From NCBI RefSeq assembly GCF_001649575.2, contig NC_051436.1:2671563-2735562 (forward strand): 64,000 nt of DNA. The letters run 5' to 3'. A model generated the notes under the pieces. The model was given only the letters and a program-made list of their open reading frames with translations, had not been told where the DNA came from and searched no databases. Each line of letters begins with the position of its first letter. Within the stretch, counting starts at the first letter, position 1. Below, one piece after another: positions 23,301-37,500 of the stretch. The DNA is from Kryptolebias marmoratus. Its lineage: Eukaryota; Chordata; Actinopteri; Cyprinodontiformes; Rivulidae. The translations under genes were made by a program, and so were the position numbers.

Positions 23301-26300
23301 CCCTTCAGCCAGTGGACGGTCGGCCTCGGACTCCTGAAACTGGAGCTGTGGCTAATGGTCATCCACTTCCTACGGGGTGCTGAATCTGTTGGTCAATCTC
23401 AAGCCTTTATCAACATGTAACAACCAACCGTTAGAGATTTTACATCAGAGAAAACTGAGTTAAAGTACCAACCAACATGTGAAAAAGGGCCAAACACAAA
23501 TGACTGACGGCTCACATCAACCAGTGACGTGTTTCTCTACTCCTCACACAACCTGAGGAACAAACAGGAAGCAGGTGATGGACAACTTTAACGTTTTAAA
23601 TCAACCTAAAACTGGTCACTGGCTGCTGCCTTGCTGTTCCCTGGCTCTCCTCACTAAGATGCACATAAACACACCTAAAAAAACTAAATCTGAATTAACT
23701 ATTAGCACACATCACGTCTGTTGAGGTAGACATCAAAGGGAGGCCAAGATGGCTGCCTAATATCTTCACTAATCTAACAGGGGCCCCAACACACACATGG
23801 TGGGCACATGTGTCTAAAAGGTTGGCCTTTGAACACACGTCTGTACAGTTTTGTATCTGTTAATCCGTGACATGTGTGGGGGGGTTTCACCTACCTTGTA
23901 CAGCGCCGTTGTCTTGCTGGTTTCCATTAAGTTCAGGTTTGTCTTCGGCTACAGCAGCGTCTGGAAGGAAACACAACGACAAGACGGGGTCTCAGTGGGT
24001 TGGCCCATAAAAACAACCCAAACAGCAGCTTGTAACTGCGTGCAGCTTACAATAAACTGAATCCAAACACAGGAGGAAGTTTCTAATGAGCGTATGTTAG
24101 AAAGTGGTCCCAATACTCCCATCTATTAGTTATTCTTGTAGATTTGAACCTTTGATGTATTCATCAGAGGTCATTTTTAGTGAAAACTACCTTTTTTAAG
24201 GCCCCTAAATTTAAGATGTTGTGTTTAAGCACCAACAGATGAAATATTCACAACCAGCTGGACTAACTGTCCACCAAACCAGATTCATCCACAGCTCCTT
24301 TAATGAAACAGAGCCTGACACACATGGGGGGGTTTGAGTCAACCCGCCACTGTTACACCTCTGAGCTGCCAAGGCTGGTAGTCACAGGGCTGCAGTGGTT
24401 GATGCATGAAAGTGTAAACTGGCAAAGAGGCTCGAGGATGGGATGTCTGAGACACATGGTGGATGCTGGGACTTACATCATGTTTTAACAAAATTCAGTA
24501 TTCGAAGTCTGTCTGTTTGCATCGTGGAAGTAAAATGCTTCAACTGGAAGATGGCACCACATGGATGAACACATTAATTCACCCCTACAAGCTGCAGACG
24601 GGAACAAGAACCCCTGTCTCCTCCTTCAACAACAAGGAAACTCCTTTTACATCTGAGCTGATTTATAGAAGAAGTGCTCTGCTGAGGGGGGATTTAAAAA
24701 CAATGGATTGTCCATATTCCAGTATATTAACAAATATTGACTAAAGTGGATCTGAGAACGACTTCCTTTTACAATCTCCCAACTTCGAGGCTAAACGAGA
24801 CATTAAGAGGTTAGTGGGAGAACTTCACCCACAACAAATGACCCGTTCATAGCATCCAATAACATTCATCCTTCAGTGAAAACCAGGTAGAACCAAACCA
24901 AGAGAACCCGAAGCGGCTCTCAGGCCTCACCCTGAGCGGCAGACTTTGTGAATGTGAAGGTACAGATGAACTGCTGCTTGTGATTACTCTGAACTTTATG
25001 GAAGGAAGACAGAAAAACAGCAGCAGCTTGTAACTCTGCTTTAAGAGCTGCTTCAGCAAACAAACAGCAGGGGCTGATGGGAGACACTGAGGACAGACAG
25101 GTTACCGTTCTTGGTGTTGTTGTTGGTGGCGTGCAGCGGCTCAGGAGACGGGGAGGACGAGGACGAGTGCTTCAGGGCGTCCTCCACCCTCTCCCTCCTC
25201 TTGGCCTCGAACTCCAGCGCCTCCTGCAGCTTCCTCTTGGCCTTCTTCTCCTTCTTCAGCCGCTTCTGGATGGAAGCTGAGGACAGAAAGATGATCCGCT
25301 TTGAAAAGACCACGTCCCGCCGACCCGCCTCCGTCAGCAGGTGCGACGTTTCGATTTTCCTCCTGACCTCTGCTCTGTAGCTCAGAGTTCAGCTGCCGCT
25401 CCAGACTCTCCCGCATCTCCCGTTCTCTGTAGAGCTCCATCTTCAGCTCCCTCTTCTCCGCCTGGATCTGTTTGTCCTGCGCCCGAGCGTTCTCCACCGC
25501 CACCTTCAGCAGGCCCTGCACACACACGGAGAAACCGCTTCAAATAAAACTTCTACAATAAAAACGGTCCTTTCATATACGATGGCTCTGAGTTTGTGTT
25601 GATATTGATCGATAAACCGAGAGCACACAGCCGTACCTGGATGTTGGTGAGCAGAGTCTCCACAGACGACAGGCCGTCAGCAAACAGGAAGGGAGCAGGG
25701 AAGCCAGGCGGGAGGCTCTGACCCAGCGAAGACTCTTCTACCAAACACAAAACACAACATTTAACTCTGACACACAACCAAAGAAACGCCTCAGATTTGG
25801 TCCTGTGCCGTTTAGATTTATCGGATTCAAGCAGCTTAACGACTGAGACGGGAACAAAACACTGGTTATCAACTCCGGATGAAAACATTTATTTAAATAA
25901 ATAACCTACTGTCGATGATTAACTACAACCTTGGAGCTGCACATTTACGGCAAAGGAAATATATTAATAAACTGCTCTGAGATCCGAACATTTACAGCAA
26001 ATGCAGGTGATAAAACAGGAAGTAAGATGATCAATAAATATAAATCTTAAGGAATTATTGTTGCAGTATATTAAAAGGCTTCATGTCTTCAGTCTCATGT
26101 TTGATTAGTTTTACTTGTTTTTGAAAACTTACTGTTAAAATCAAACCCAACGACTGGCAGCTAACTGAATTTACGACACATTTGTGTTCGACTAACTGGG
26201 ATTTGTTTGATGACAGTCGGTTGCCAAACAATCCTAAAAGTTGTCTTTCGTTTCTTCCTGACTCCGGGACTCTTCAGAGAGAAACCCGGGAACATTGGGA

Positions 26301-26432
26301 ACGTTCTGAGACACTTTGGAAGCTCCTTATTCTAACAAACTTCAGCTTTAAATGACATCGTTTTACTCCATGTTTTATGAACACTGGTTGTCGTCAGTGA
26401 ACTTTCTGAAATGCTGGTGTTTACATGGCAGC

Positions 26433-26465
<33 letters not shown>

Positions 26466-29400
26466 GCAGGTTGTTAGTATTCAGACGATCATGTGGGGTA
26501 CTAATTGGCAAGGATTAAAGACATCCTTGATTTGTGTGTGTGTTGGTTGTGAGTGCGTCACAGTGTCTGCTCAGCTCTTAATGCCTAACACACCGACAAC
26601 TGGGTTAACTCTGCTGTGAAATTAACGCTGATTAAGATGCACTCTAAAACACACACACACACACTCCCTATCTGCCACTTCATCCATACATCCCTCGACT
26701 CCAACCATTACACACCCGCTCAGATCCTTCTGCAGCACTTTTTCATCTTTCTGAGCTGATTCTTTCCACCTCACTCGTTTTTATTTAATACTTCCACTTT
26801 TTCCTCGTTTCAACGTTTGTTCTTCCTGATTCTTTTCTCATTTTTACTCCTTCGTTAAAAATGACTTTTATTTCATTTTTAACACTTCGATCCTTTAAAA
26901 GCCTCTTTCTGTGCTGAAGCTTCTCTTCATTACGTTTTCCTCTCATATCAACTCGATTCATTCCTGCCTTTTAATCGTCCACTCCTAAGTTTTTAGCTGT
27001 ATTTTTAAAACAGCTAAAAGGTTTTGGTTATTTAGCTTTTATTTTGAAGATAAAACATCACTTTTGGCTGAGAAAATAAAGCAACAAATAAAGAAAGCGT
27101 GCAAAGAAGAAAAATAAAACAAAACAAGAAAAAAATTTAAAATGGAGGAACAAGAAGAGACATTTGTCTATTTTTAAGCTAAATATTAAAACTTTACAGC
27201 AAATAAAGTTGCTTAAACTAAACATTTATTCTTTTTTTTAGATGTAAAATTAAAATTTTAGTTTAGATTTAATGAAACTTCTTGTTCAGGGTCTTTATCT
27301 GTGTCACAAAACAACAAATTAAAGAACTAAGATGATTTTTTTAAGCTCTCAGTAAATAGAGAGTAAAAGTTAAAACAAACAAACAAAAATGATTTGCAGA
27401 AAAAGAAACATCGTGATACGGTTCTGCCAATAAAAGATCGTCAGAAATGAATTCTCCTCCAATCTGGGACTCCAGTTTAAACACGTCGGCGGTCCTAATC
27501 CGGGCTGGCTCGTAAACACTTTTCATTTTCTCTCACAGTTGGAAATGCACCATCACATTTATGAACAGGTCACATGACCCGGCGCAGGAAACCGTCGGCG
27601 CTTTCATTTCCTGCTGCTGTTATTGATCCTGAAGGAAGCCGCTGCTGATGTCTGCAGCGGAGAGGGGGAGGGGGAGGGCCTGCATGCTTTTAGTCTGTGA
27701 CCTCTGACCCCTGACCCTTTTAGCCGGGCCTCAAACACTTCACCCAGCTCGGGCCACCATCCATCCTTCTATCCATCTTTCCTCTGATTGATGGCTCAGA
27801 GACGGGTGATCAATGGGAGCAGCGTAACATCCTGACACTTCTCTTTCTGTGTTTATCTCTCTGTGTGTGTGTGTGTGTGTGTGTTGTGTGTGTGTGTGTG
27901 TGTTGTGTGTGTGTGTGTGTGTTCGGTCCAACCTTTGTCCTTTGTTATTTTCTTGATGGGAGCAGCAGAGTTGGTCAGAGCAACATCAGCATCACCTGAC
28001 ACCAAACCTGTCGAGAGAAAATACATTTAATTATTCTCTTGGTTTGAAATGAAGAACAAACACACAACATGCTGTGGGTGTGTGTGAATCTGTAAATACA
28101 CACGTGTGTGTGTGTGTGCGTGCGTGTGTGTGTGTGTAACTTACTCTGTGTAAAGCTGTAGTTCAGATTTTTAATGGGGAATCTTTGGAAAGATTATGAA
28201 TCGTTTCATTAAAACCAACATTTTTATAAGTTTTCAAATCTTTTCTTCCAGCTGTTCTCTTTTCAGGGGTCTCCACAGCGAGTCCTCCATCTAACTCTGT
28301 CCTCTGTCCTCCATGTCCTCTGTAACTGCGTCCATATCTGTCCTCTTTGTCTCTAACATACATGTCCTCTCTAACTTTATCTCCCAGTCCTTCAACCTGT
28401 GCTGGACCTCTGATGTCCTCATTCCTAATCCTGTCCATCCTCGTCCCTCCCAAGGACAACCTCAACATCTTCAGCTCTGTCACTTCCTGTCCTGTCTCCA
28501 AACCAACATGGCTGCTCTCACCACTTGCTGCCACCCTTCTGTCACAAATAACTCCTGAAACTTTTCTCCATCCTGTCTGGACTCTCTTCTTCACCTCTTT
28601 ACCTCACTCCCCGTCCTCCTGGACAGTGGACACTAAGTCCTTGAAGTCCTGCACCTTTGTGACCTCTGACCTTGTAGCCTCACTGTTCTACCTGCCTCCA
28701 CCTCTCCTTTCCTACAGCACACCTCACCACTGTCCTGCTGTCCTCACACGTCCTGCTGTCCTCACACATGTCCTGCTGTCCTCACATGTCCTGTCCCAGT
28801 CTAACGCACTTCTCTGCCACTTCAACAGATTGACTCTAATTAACTGATGGAATTTGTCTTAAATAAATAAATAAATATTCAATATTGTTTCACTTTAAAA
28901 CTCAGAATAATATATTAACTGATTCAGAATAAACTTTAACGACCCAAACAGCCCTGCTATGAAGCCAGGACCTGTTTTGTCCCTTCTGGGCTTCTGTAGG
29001 AAGATGTCGTGTCTGTTTTGTTGCTGAGTGTGTGTGTGTGTGTGTGTGTTCGTACCGAGTCTTTCGGGGGAGCTGGAGGCCGAGCTGCTGGGCTGCGACT
29101 GCAGAGGAGTGTTGGTTTCATCCACAGATGGAGACAGAGAGGGACTGTCACACACTCGCTCCTGAAAAGACCGAGGGACGAAATAAATAAGAACTTAGAC
29201 CGGACTGCGTCAGTAGACTGATCCGTCTTTGGGTCAATAACGTCTAATAAAGGTTTCAAACGATGAAGTTAGCCAGAACATTATGACCACGTGTCTAACA
29301 CTGAGCAGGACTCTGAGGTCCTGACCCACCAACTTCTGGATCAGAACTGTTTTAATCCAGCATCTCCTGCAGACGCTTCATCCAACTGAGCCCAGAAGTT

Positions 29401-31540
29401 TTAGGAGCCCAATTAAAACCATCATTTATATTAAGGTTCCTTAAACCACTGAAACCATCTGAGCAGGTTCAGAGCTCACAATCAGACCGGTTCCATGAAG
29501 AACACTTTAATGCAGGGGTCCACAATCCTGGTCCTGGAGGGTCACTGTCCTGCAGGTTTTAGAGGTTTCTCTGCTTTAACACCCGATTTGAATGACTGAG
29601 TGACTAACAGGCTTCTGCAGAACTTGAAGACCTGCTGAAGAGCAGAGAAACATCTGAAACATGCAGGACAGTGACCCTCCAGGACCAGGATTGGACACCC
29701 CTGCTTTAAAGTACCATCAACATGAACTACTACTACTGAACCAGATTTACCAACAGAACTTGGTCCGTTCTTTAAAACTGAAACCGAAGACAGGACAACT
29801 ATGGTGTCCTCCATACATCCTGGTGGTGAAAGTCGCACACAGGCGTGACGAGGCCAACGCCTGTTCCCCAGGTGATGCGAAAGCAAACACACAGGTCCAC
29901 ATAGTGAGACAAACCATCCTTGTAACCCTCAGAAAGTCCTAACAGTTGGTCCACAAACACCCATGACCTTCAGGTGATCCGTGGTCCAGTTCTGACGAGT
30001 CTGCAGTGAAACGGACTCGTTCTGGTTTTAACTCAGAGAAGAGCATCAAGTTTGAACTGGGCTCTGTCTTTCATTGGATTGGATAAGGAAAGCGGTCCTT
30101 GTGTGTCCAGGACCCAGTCAGCTGCTCAGAGTCATTCTAATCCAGCATCAAGGTTCTTCTAACCGTCAACAAGAACCACCTAAAACTTGAAGTTGGATCA
30201 GGAAACTCTGGACTTGTTCAACGAGCTGAAAGTTCAGAGCGTCTCGTGTTCACAGGCGTTACCTTGATGACAGGCGCGCGGTGAACATGAGTGTGTATCT
30301 GCTGCGCTGCGGCCGCCATGTTTGCGATGGTGCTGAGGTGGTTCATCTGGGACATCGCCATGGCGACAGACGCAGGCGGCAGCCCCATGGGCAGCAGGGG
30401 ATGGGGCATCATCATGAACGGCAGGTCCAACCCTGAGACGGAGGCAGGAGAAACTTTACTTCTAAAAACATCGATGATGAGATTCTTCTGTTTGGGTTTA
30501 ATTTAACCAGAAACGCTGTTTCAGTTTCAGACCTCCATAAAACTGAATGAACTCTGTTCATCTTTAATACAATCCTAGTTATAATAAAAGTTAAATATCA
30601 AATAAAGTAATTATTTTAAACCTTTTCTATAACTGTTAACAAACCAGCATCAGGTGTGGATTAACTGAAAACTCAAATAAAATCTAACTTTACATAAAAC
30701 AACATTTATCTGAATGAATATTAGAACTTCACACAAACGGCTTAATCTGAGATTAACAGAAGAGATCAATTCATATTCTGCACTGTTTTATTAATGTTTA
30801 TATATCTATATTTTGTTGTTTATTGTATATATATTTATATTTTTTTAATGAAATGAATAAAGATTTTTAATTCAACAGGCTGTTGGATAAACGATGAGGT
30901 TTATTTTTACTGCAGTAAGGCAGAGATGGATTAGATTTACAGCCAAAAAGACTTTTAAAGAGGTTTTTTTGTCACTTTATGTTATTGCAATAAGTACCAG
31001 AAAATACTGCTAACTTTTAACTCTATCACCTGTCTGTAAACAGTTTTTATTAAAAATAAAGACGATGACAACTGAGACGACAAACGTCTTTAGGGTTTAA
31101 ATTATTCCTTAAACTTTGGTTATTTTTTTAAACTTTACTTATTTTCGTTCTGTTTTTTGGGTCGTTTTATTTCATCCGTCTTCCTCCTCCTCCTCCTCCT
31201 CCTGGTGGAAAGAAACTCATCACCGACACGTCGCTGCAGACGTGAAGAATCACTTCAGCCTCATCCTTTAACCCCGAACCCAAAAGAGTCACCTCTGACC
31301 TCTGTGACCCCTCCTCACCCTCAAACAGCCCCCAGTAGATGGACACATTAGAGAAGACATGCCTTATCTGTCACACACACACACACAGAGGGCTGCTTTC
31401 ATTCCAATGAAACAATAACACTGATTGCTGTTGTCGTGACGACTGAAGTGATAGAATAATCAATGTGAGTGTTTGTCGCTTCCTGCTGCCGGTGTGAGTG
31501 TACAAATACATTACTTCTGCAGTAAGAAAAAGGGCGAGGA

Positions 31541-31576
<36 letters not shown>

Positions 31577-34500
31577 GATGAATTGAGTCATTTAGTAAAG
31601 TGTGTGCTGATTAATCCAGGCAGAGTGGTAATACAGGAGATGGGAACAGATTAAATGGTGCACATTAACAAATATTGCCCTCCTTTAAACACACGGAGTG
31701 AAAAGGTGTTGATTTTCGGTGGAAACTCACTGTTGGCCAGGAGCTGCTGCTGCTGCTGCTGCTGGAGCTGCTGCTGATTGACGGCTCCTAAGGTGGGCCC
31801 CCTCCCGGGCCCTCCTGCTGCACCGCCTCCTCCTCCTCCCGCTGCCGGTGCTGCTCCACCTCCTCCTGGTCCTCCGCTGTGGGCTCCGGCGGGGGGGCTG
31901 GTCAGACGCTCTTTATCCCAGGAGCACTCGCTGCCTCCTGGGCGGAGGGGCAGAGATTTATCATCCATCAGTGACCAGATCTAAAACTGGGACTAACAAT
32001 GTCAGGAAACATCTGGATGGACAGATGTTGTCTTCTTCACAATCAGAGAGGGAACATTTCAGTTCTTCTGATCAGTCTGTACCTCCATCAAGTTTTGCAG
32101 CTTTGGTCACAGCGTACCCAGAACCCGTCTGCCACAGGTCCCTTCACACCCACCTTTGGTTCACTTCTAACATAAATATCAGCATAATTTTACCAGTTTT
32201 TAAAATTATTATTGGGATAATTCGGCCTGATCGTCTGGAGCTACAGTTGATCTCTGAATATTCTTGGATCTTACAGCAGAAGAAGATTTTAAAATGGAGT
32301 TATTTTCAAATCAGGACAGAAAAAGCAGGTTAAGTTTAGCTTTTTCTGCATTTCATAAAAGCAGCATCTGCTTCGCTTCACAACACCTGAACTCTTCAGG
32401 AGTCTGTGCCTGGATAGTTCTCATTTCTGCACCAACTTTACATCCAACCATCCATCCAACTGTCCATCCATCCATCCATCCATCCAACTGTCCATCCATC
32501 CATCCATCCAACTGTCCATCCATCCACCCATCCACCCAACTGTCCATCCATCCATCCATCCAACTGTCCATCCATCCATCCATCCATCCATCCATCCAAC
32601 TGTCCGTCCATCCATCTGTCCATCCATCTTCAAAACTTGTTTAATCCTTCTCAATGTTGTTGGGATGCTGGTTCTAGTTCCATTTGATTTTTCCAACTTG
32701 TAACACCAAAAAAATCTGATTTCTGAGAACTAAAAGTAAGAATAAACTCCGTCTGGTACAGAGGAGGAAACTTTAATCAGCAAAGATAAACAGAATGTGA
32801 GAACACATCAGTTAATAAATATCCCCATAGTTTTATCCATCTATCTGTTTTCTTTATGCCTGGTCCTGTGCAGGGTCACAGGGAGCTGGAACCTTTAATG
32901 GGTGTGAAATAGTTACTAAATACTAAGTGAAGTACAACTTAAAGTACTGAGACCGGAGGCGGTCGACGTTGTGTTTCCAGAACGAATCATATAAATTCAT
33001 AGCAATCAAAAGGCTCCAAAGCACTAAAAACTCTCTCAGGTTTTATTAGTTTAAATCTGTGGTTTAAAACGTTTAAAGCTTGTGTTTCAATTGATCAGCT
33101 GAATTTAACCCTCATTTGCTGGAAGAGCAACTTGTTGGTTTAACAGAGATTCATCACTTTAAAAAAGTATTTCTTAAACCTGATTAAAAGCTCGACAATG
33201 TGTCAGCTAAAGCCAGCTGATTATCAACACCGACCATCTGAAATAGTTTCAGTTTGAGTGTAAAATGTATTTAATGAGCGTCTCTTTTCACACCACGGCT
33301 CGTTCTCTCCCTCTCTCTGTGTCAGGCTGCCTCTCTCGCCCTTCACACTTCTGTTTCTGCTCCACTGTTCCCCCTCTCATCCATCTTCATCTCCCTCCAT
33401 TAGTTTGAATTAGCGACCGTCTCTCTCTATTATTGCCTACTGAATTCCCTGCGCTCGGTGTGTGTCTGAGTGTGTGTGTGTGGACGACAGCTGGGCCTCA
33501 TCCCTGCTGCCATTTACACCGGGGAAGAAAAGAAGAATAAACAGATGGGCAGATGTTCTCGCTCTTTCTCCATCTCTGCACTCATTTTTTTCCTCGGCCT
33601 TGGCCTCTGTCACTTTTCTAGCCGTTTTTTTTTTTTAAACATTTATTTCCTTGCTTTGGTCTTTCACAAAACTAATAATAGTGAAACATTTAGTTATTTT
33701 TAATTTATTGAAATAAAACTAATAAAGGAATCAGGTGCACACGTTGGGAGGGGAAACAATGGAAACTTTCCAAAAATGGCCCAGGATGAATTTGTGCCCT
33801 CGATCCAACCATTCATCAAACCGAGGCTAAGAACGATCGGCAGGTCCTCCTGCTGGGTCTCCTCATGTCACTAATGACTGTTGGAAAAAATATACATGGC
33901 ATTTAAACACAATAAAAAGACACCATCCAGCTGCTACCAAGGATGTAAAATGTGTGCCTGAGCAAAAAGACCAAACTCTGGAGATGCTCTACTGTTGGTC
34001 TGTTTAACTTGTCACCTTTAAAAACGTTAATTTAATAAAATCCAACTCCAAGCAGTCCAGATCTGTGTTCATTATCATTCAGCTTTAAGAAGTTCCCCAA
34101 ATCTGTAAATGAGATCAGATCAATATTTCTTCTGAAACTAGAGGGAGCTCCCTGACCGCCGGTGGCTTCACAGTTTGAGCCACAGCCTAAAAATCACCTA
34201 AATAAGTTTGGGCTCTTTCAGTTCAGTTTTTGTTGTCCAAACTAGATATATTTTATTGTGTTTACGCTGCCTTGCGGTTTAAATTAATATGGATGTCAGC
34301 TAAAAAGCAAATACACCTCTGAGCGACCAATCAGGAGTCTGTCTTACTGAACGACCCGACGCAGAGCCAAGATGCTCTGTGAAAGTGGGTGGTTACGACG
34401 CAAGCTAAACGGGTACGAAGCGGGCTAAGGTGGGTACAAAGGGAGCTAACGTGAAGACAGAATGAGCCGAGGGAAATCCAAAGTGTGCCGAATGGGTACG

Positions 34501-37500
34501 AACTGGGTTAAAGTGGGTCTGAGGTGAGCAGAGGAGGGTCTTAAATTGGATCGAGGCTGGTACAAAGAGATAAAAAGTGTAGAAAGTGGACCAAGGCAGG
34601 TACGAAGTGGGCAAATATGGGTCCAAAATGGCCCGAGGCAAGTACAACGTAGATAGGAAGCGAGTTGAGGCGGGTGCAATATGGTCACAGGGTGGTTAGG
34701 TAGCAGGTTTGGGCAGGTAGTTTGGGTAGGTACGAAGTGGGCTAACGAGGGTACAAAGTGGGCTGACGAGGGTACGAAGTGGGCTAACGAGGATACGAAG
34801 TGGGCTGACGAGGGTACAAAGTGGGCTGACGAGGGTACGAAGTGGGCTAACGAGGGTACGAAGTGGGCTAACAAGGGTACGAAGTGGGCTAACGAGGGTA
34901 CAAAGTGGGCTAACGAGGGTACAAAGTGGGCTAACGAGGGTACAAAGTGAGCTAACGAGGGTACGAAGTGAGCTAACGAGGGTACAAAGTGAGCTAACGA
35001 GGGTACAAAGTGGGCTTACGAGGTTACAAAGTGGGCTAACGAGGGTACAAAGTGAGCTAACGAGGGTACGAAGTGAGCTAACGAGGGTACAAAGTGAGCT
35101 AACGAGGGTACAAAGTGGGCTTACGAGGTTACAAAGTGGGCTAACGAGGGTACAAAGTGAGCTAACGAGGGTACGAAGTGAGCTAACGAGGGTACAAAGT
35201 GAGCTAACGAGGGTACAAAGTGGGCTTACGAGGTTACAAAGTGGGCTAATGAGGGTACAAAGTGAGCTAACGAGGGTACGAAGTGAGCTAACGAGGGTAC
35301 AAAGTGAGCTAACGAGGGTACAAAGTGGGCTTACGAGGGTACAAAGTGAGCTAACGAGGGTACAAAGTGGGCTTACGAGGTTACAAAGTGGACTTACGAG
35401 GTTACAAAGTGGGCTAACGAGGAAACGAAGTGGGCTAACGAGGATACGAAGTGGGCTAACGAGGATACGAAGTGCGCTAACGAGGGTACGAAGTGGGCTT
35501 ACGAGGGTACGAAGTGGGCTAACGAGGGTACGAAGTGGGCTACCGAGGGTAAGGAGTAGGCCGAGGTGTGCTGGAAGGAGGTGGAGGTGAGCACAAAGAC
35601 GTGTGAGGCAGATGGCTTCGTTGTGTACCCCGTGAAGCGTGGGTGCGTTCTGACCCGCGCTGCAGCCGTAAGACGCCCGTCGGCAGCAGCTCTGAATATT
35701 TAGCTGCTTCTGGTAAAATCTACGATCAGATCTGACAAAGTCTTCATAAAGAAGTGGTTTCCATCTGCTAAACACAAGTTTGATAAATGTAACTGATCAA
35801 GTTTCATTTCATTTATAGTTTCCCTCCTCCTCTACTCTTTTATAAATTAAAACCTCCCCAGCTTTTCTTCTTTCCTCCACTTGTCTTTTTGTTTCTTTCT
35901 TCCTGAACTCCACCTTGTTTTTTTCCCCTCTTAGTGACAAATAAAGCTACAGTTTCCATCGACACCTAAAGCGTCCCGTTCCCTCTTTCATCCTTTGACT
36001 TGCTCCGTTTCTCTGAGTCTTATCAGAACGAAGGTCTGAGAGATCGACTTCCACCATCAAATCTTTTCTTTCTCTCGCCCTAAATATCCTTTTCTCTCCC
36101 TCCCAGCCCCCCTCTCTTTATTTTCGTTTTCATTTCATACACTCGTTCCTCTGCTCCATTGTCCGCCGCAGTTTCCCAGGACAGTGTGAGTGAATCGCAC
36201 AAAGGAAACAAGGTCGGACAATGAAAAGAAAGCTCTCCGCCACCGAACCAGAATCACTCTGAATGAAACAGAAGAAGCAGCGCAGGAGGGAATAAATAAT
36301 AAAACTAAAAAAAGAGTAAAAGGAGAGAAGAGAGGAGGAGTAACTCTATCAACCCGGTTGCCAGGTCAGCTGAAGAAAAGGAGGAAACAGAAGGACGGAT
36401 CGCTCCAGCCTTTATTTTCTTTCTGCTTTTTGTTTTCTGCCTCTTTAATAATTCAGAGAAACAAACACAGCACAGATTGAGTGGACCGGAAAGTGTGTGT
36501 GTGTGTGTGGTTTATGGCTAACATGTTAAAACAATGTTCAGACTAAACGTTAAATTCAGACATCAATAAAGTTTTTACTGCTGTGATTAAAACATTTCAG
36601 GTCAGATCTTTGTGGATTTATTGAAGGTAAGCTGAATTTATTTCTTTATTTTTTTATTTAGAGGTGTGACACGTTTTCTAAATACGACCAAATCTATTTT
36701 AACTCTTCACTTTAAGACTTATTACCAGAAGAAAAAAAGATTTAAATGATCTCCCATTTCTGTGAAAACCGATATTTATTCATTTATTTTTATTATTATT
36801 TTCTGTGTTAAGTCCCAAAAGGAGAAAAAAAGAGACTTAAATAAATAAAAACATTTAATTACATGTCTTAAAGTCAGGAGAGAAAGTATTTTGGCCTTTT
36901 GGGGCAATAATTAAAGGATAAACATCTTTAGAAAAAAAAAAAAAAGATTTTATAAAAAAAAAAATCCATGTCATAAAATCAAGAAACAAAAAGGATTTTT
37001 CACGTCTTGTTATTTTTTTGCTTGTCCTTCATTGTTTTGTCTCATACAAAATAAAAAGCTTTAAAATGTTACATAAAATATATTAATTTGTGTAAACCAG
37101 AAGCTCCACATCAGTATTTCTCCACTAAAGGATATGATTTATTTCCTGGAGGTTTTAGTTTCAGCAGAGTTGACGTCTCAGCTCAGGATGTTCGGACCAA
37201 TCAGAGCCTTTTATTTGACCATTTCCTGTCAGGACAAACCTGTTTACTTCATTTATAAAAATCAGGAAGTTTATGATGTAAACTTGTACAGAAGAGCAAA
37301 CAGCTGCTGAGGACGGACTTGGTTTCAGTGATTAAACCATCAAAAGTCTTTAAACGTTTCCTAAAACAGCGAGACGAAGCTCGTTGTCGGGCTGTGACGG
37401 ATGTTAGACAGAAGAAGAAGAAATCTGCAGCCGCTGATCAGACCGGTTCTTCTGAGAGAGGCACAGATGCTCGTGGGATCGAGGTCTCTGTCACCTTTTA

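Larger units (their letters stand above)
17306..23894 (-). other. dach last intron
   Basis: A 6.6-kb intron with no coding exon recognised on either strand. It contains a LINE 3' fragment (17835-18168), a hAT element (21383-21565), pyrimidine-rich tracts (about 19690-19920), TG tracts near 21926-22090, and a complex block at about 21890-22160 with ATTAATGAAATC and GCTAATTAG that looks regulatory. Confidence 0.6.
28008..29055 (-). other. dach intron, 1.0 kb, with LINE fragment
   Basis: GT tracts at about 28100-28138 and 29027-29048 bracket a LINE remnant (28235-28515), and an (AAAT)n run lies at 28859-28875. No additional exon is supported. Confidence 0.6.

Noticed and set aside
24928..24970. 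Extra dach exon with donor CTCAGG|GTGAGG
   Set aside because: All plausible upstream AGs give lengths that break the phase between exons 25106-25276 and 23895-23960, and inclusion leads to an early stop.
25077..25547. Plus-strand ORFs over the dach coiled-coil exons
   Set aside because: Shadows of the minus-strand coding exons, which have splice sites and clear family identity.
31938..31968. Internal dach start codon at 31966-31968 (MDDKSLPL)
   Set aside because: The family SWDKE motif begins after a good pyrimidine-AG acceptor at 31938-31939, and the upstream exon 38587-38697 joins there in phase. The ATG is therefore most likely intronic, although an alternative promoter cannot be excluded.
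32353..32696. Met-Asp-Gly-Trp repeat ORFs
   Set aside because: Translations of the (CATC)n array.
34400..35575. Repeat array as a CRISPR
   Set aside because: The units are head-to-tail without unique spacers, and the genome is eukaryotic.
34696..35775. 359-codon minus-strand frame as a gene
   Set aside because: It is produced by a 21-bp tandem repeat, which keeps several frames open on both strands. There is no domain outside the repeat and no promoter or splice context.
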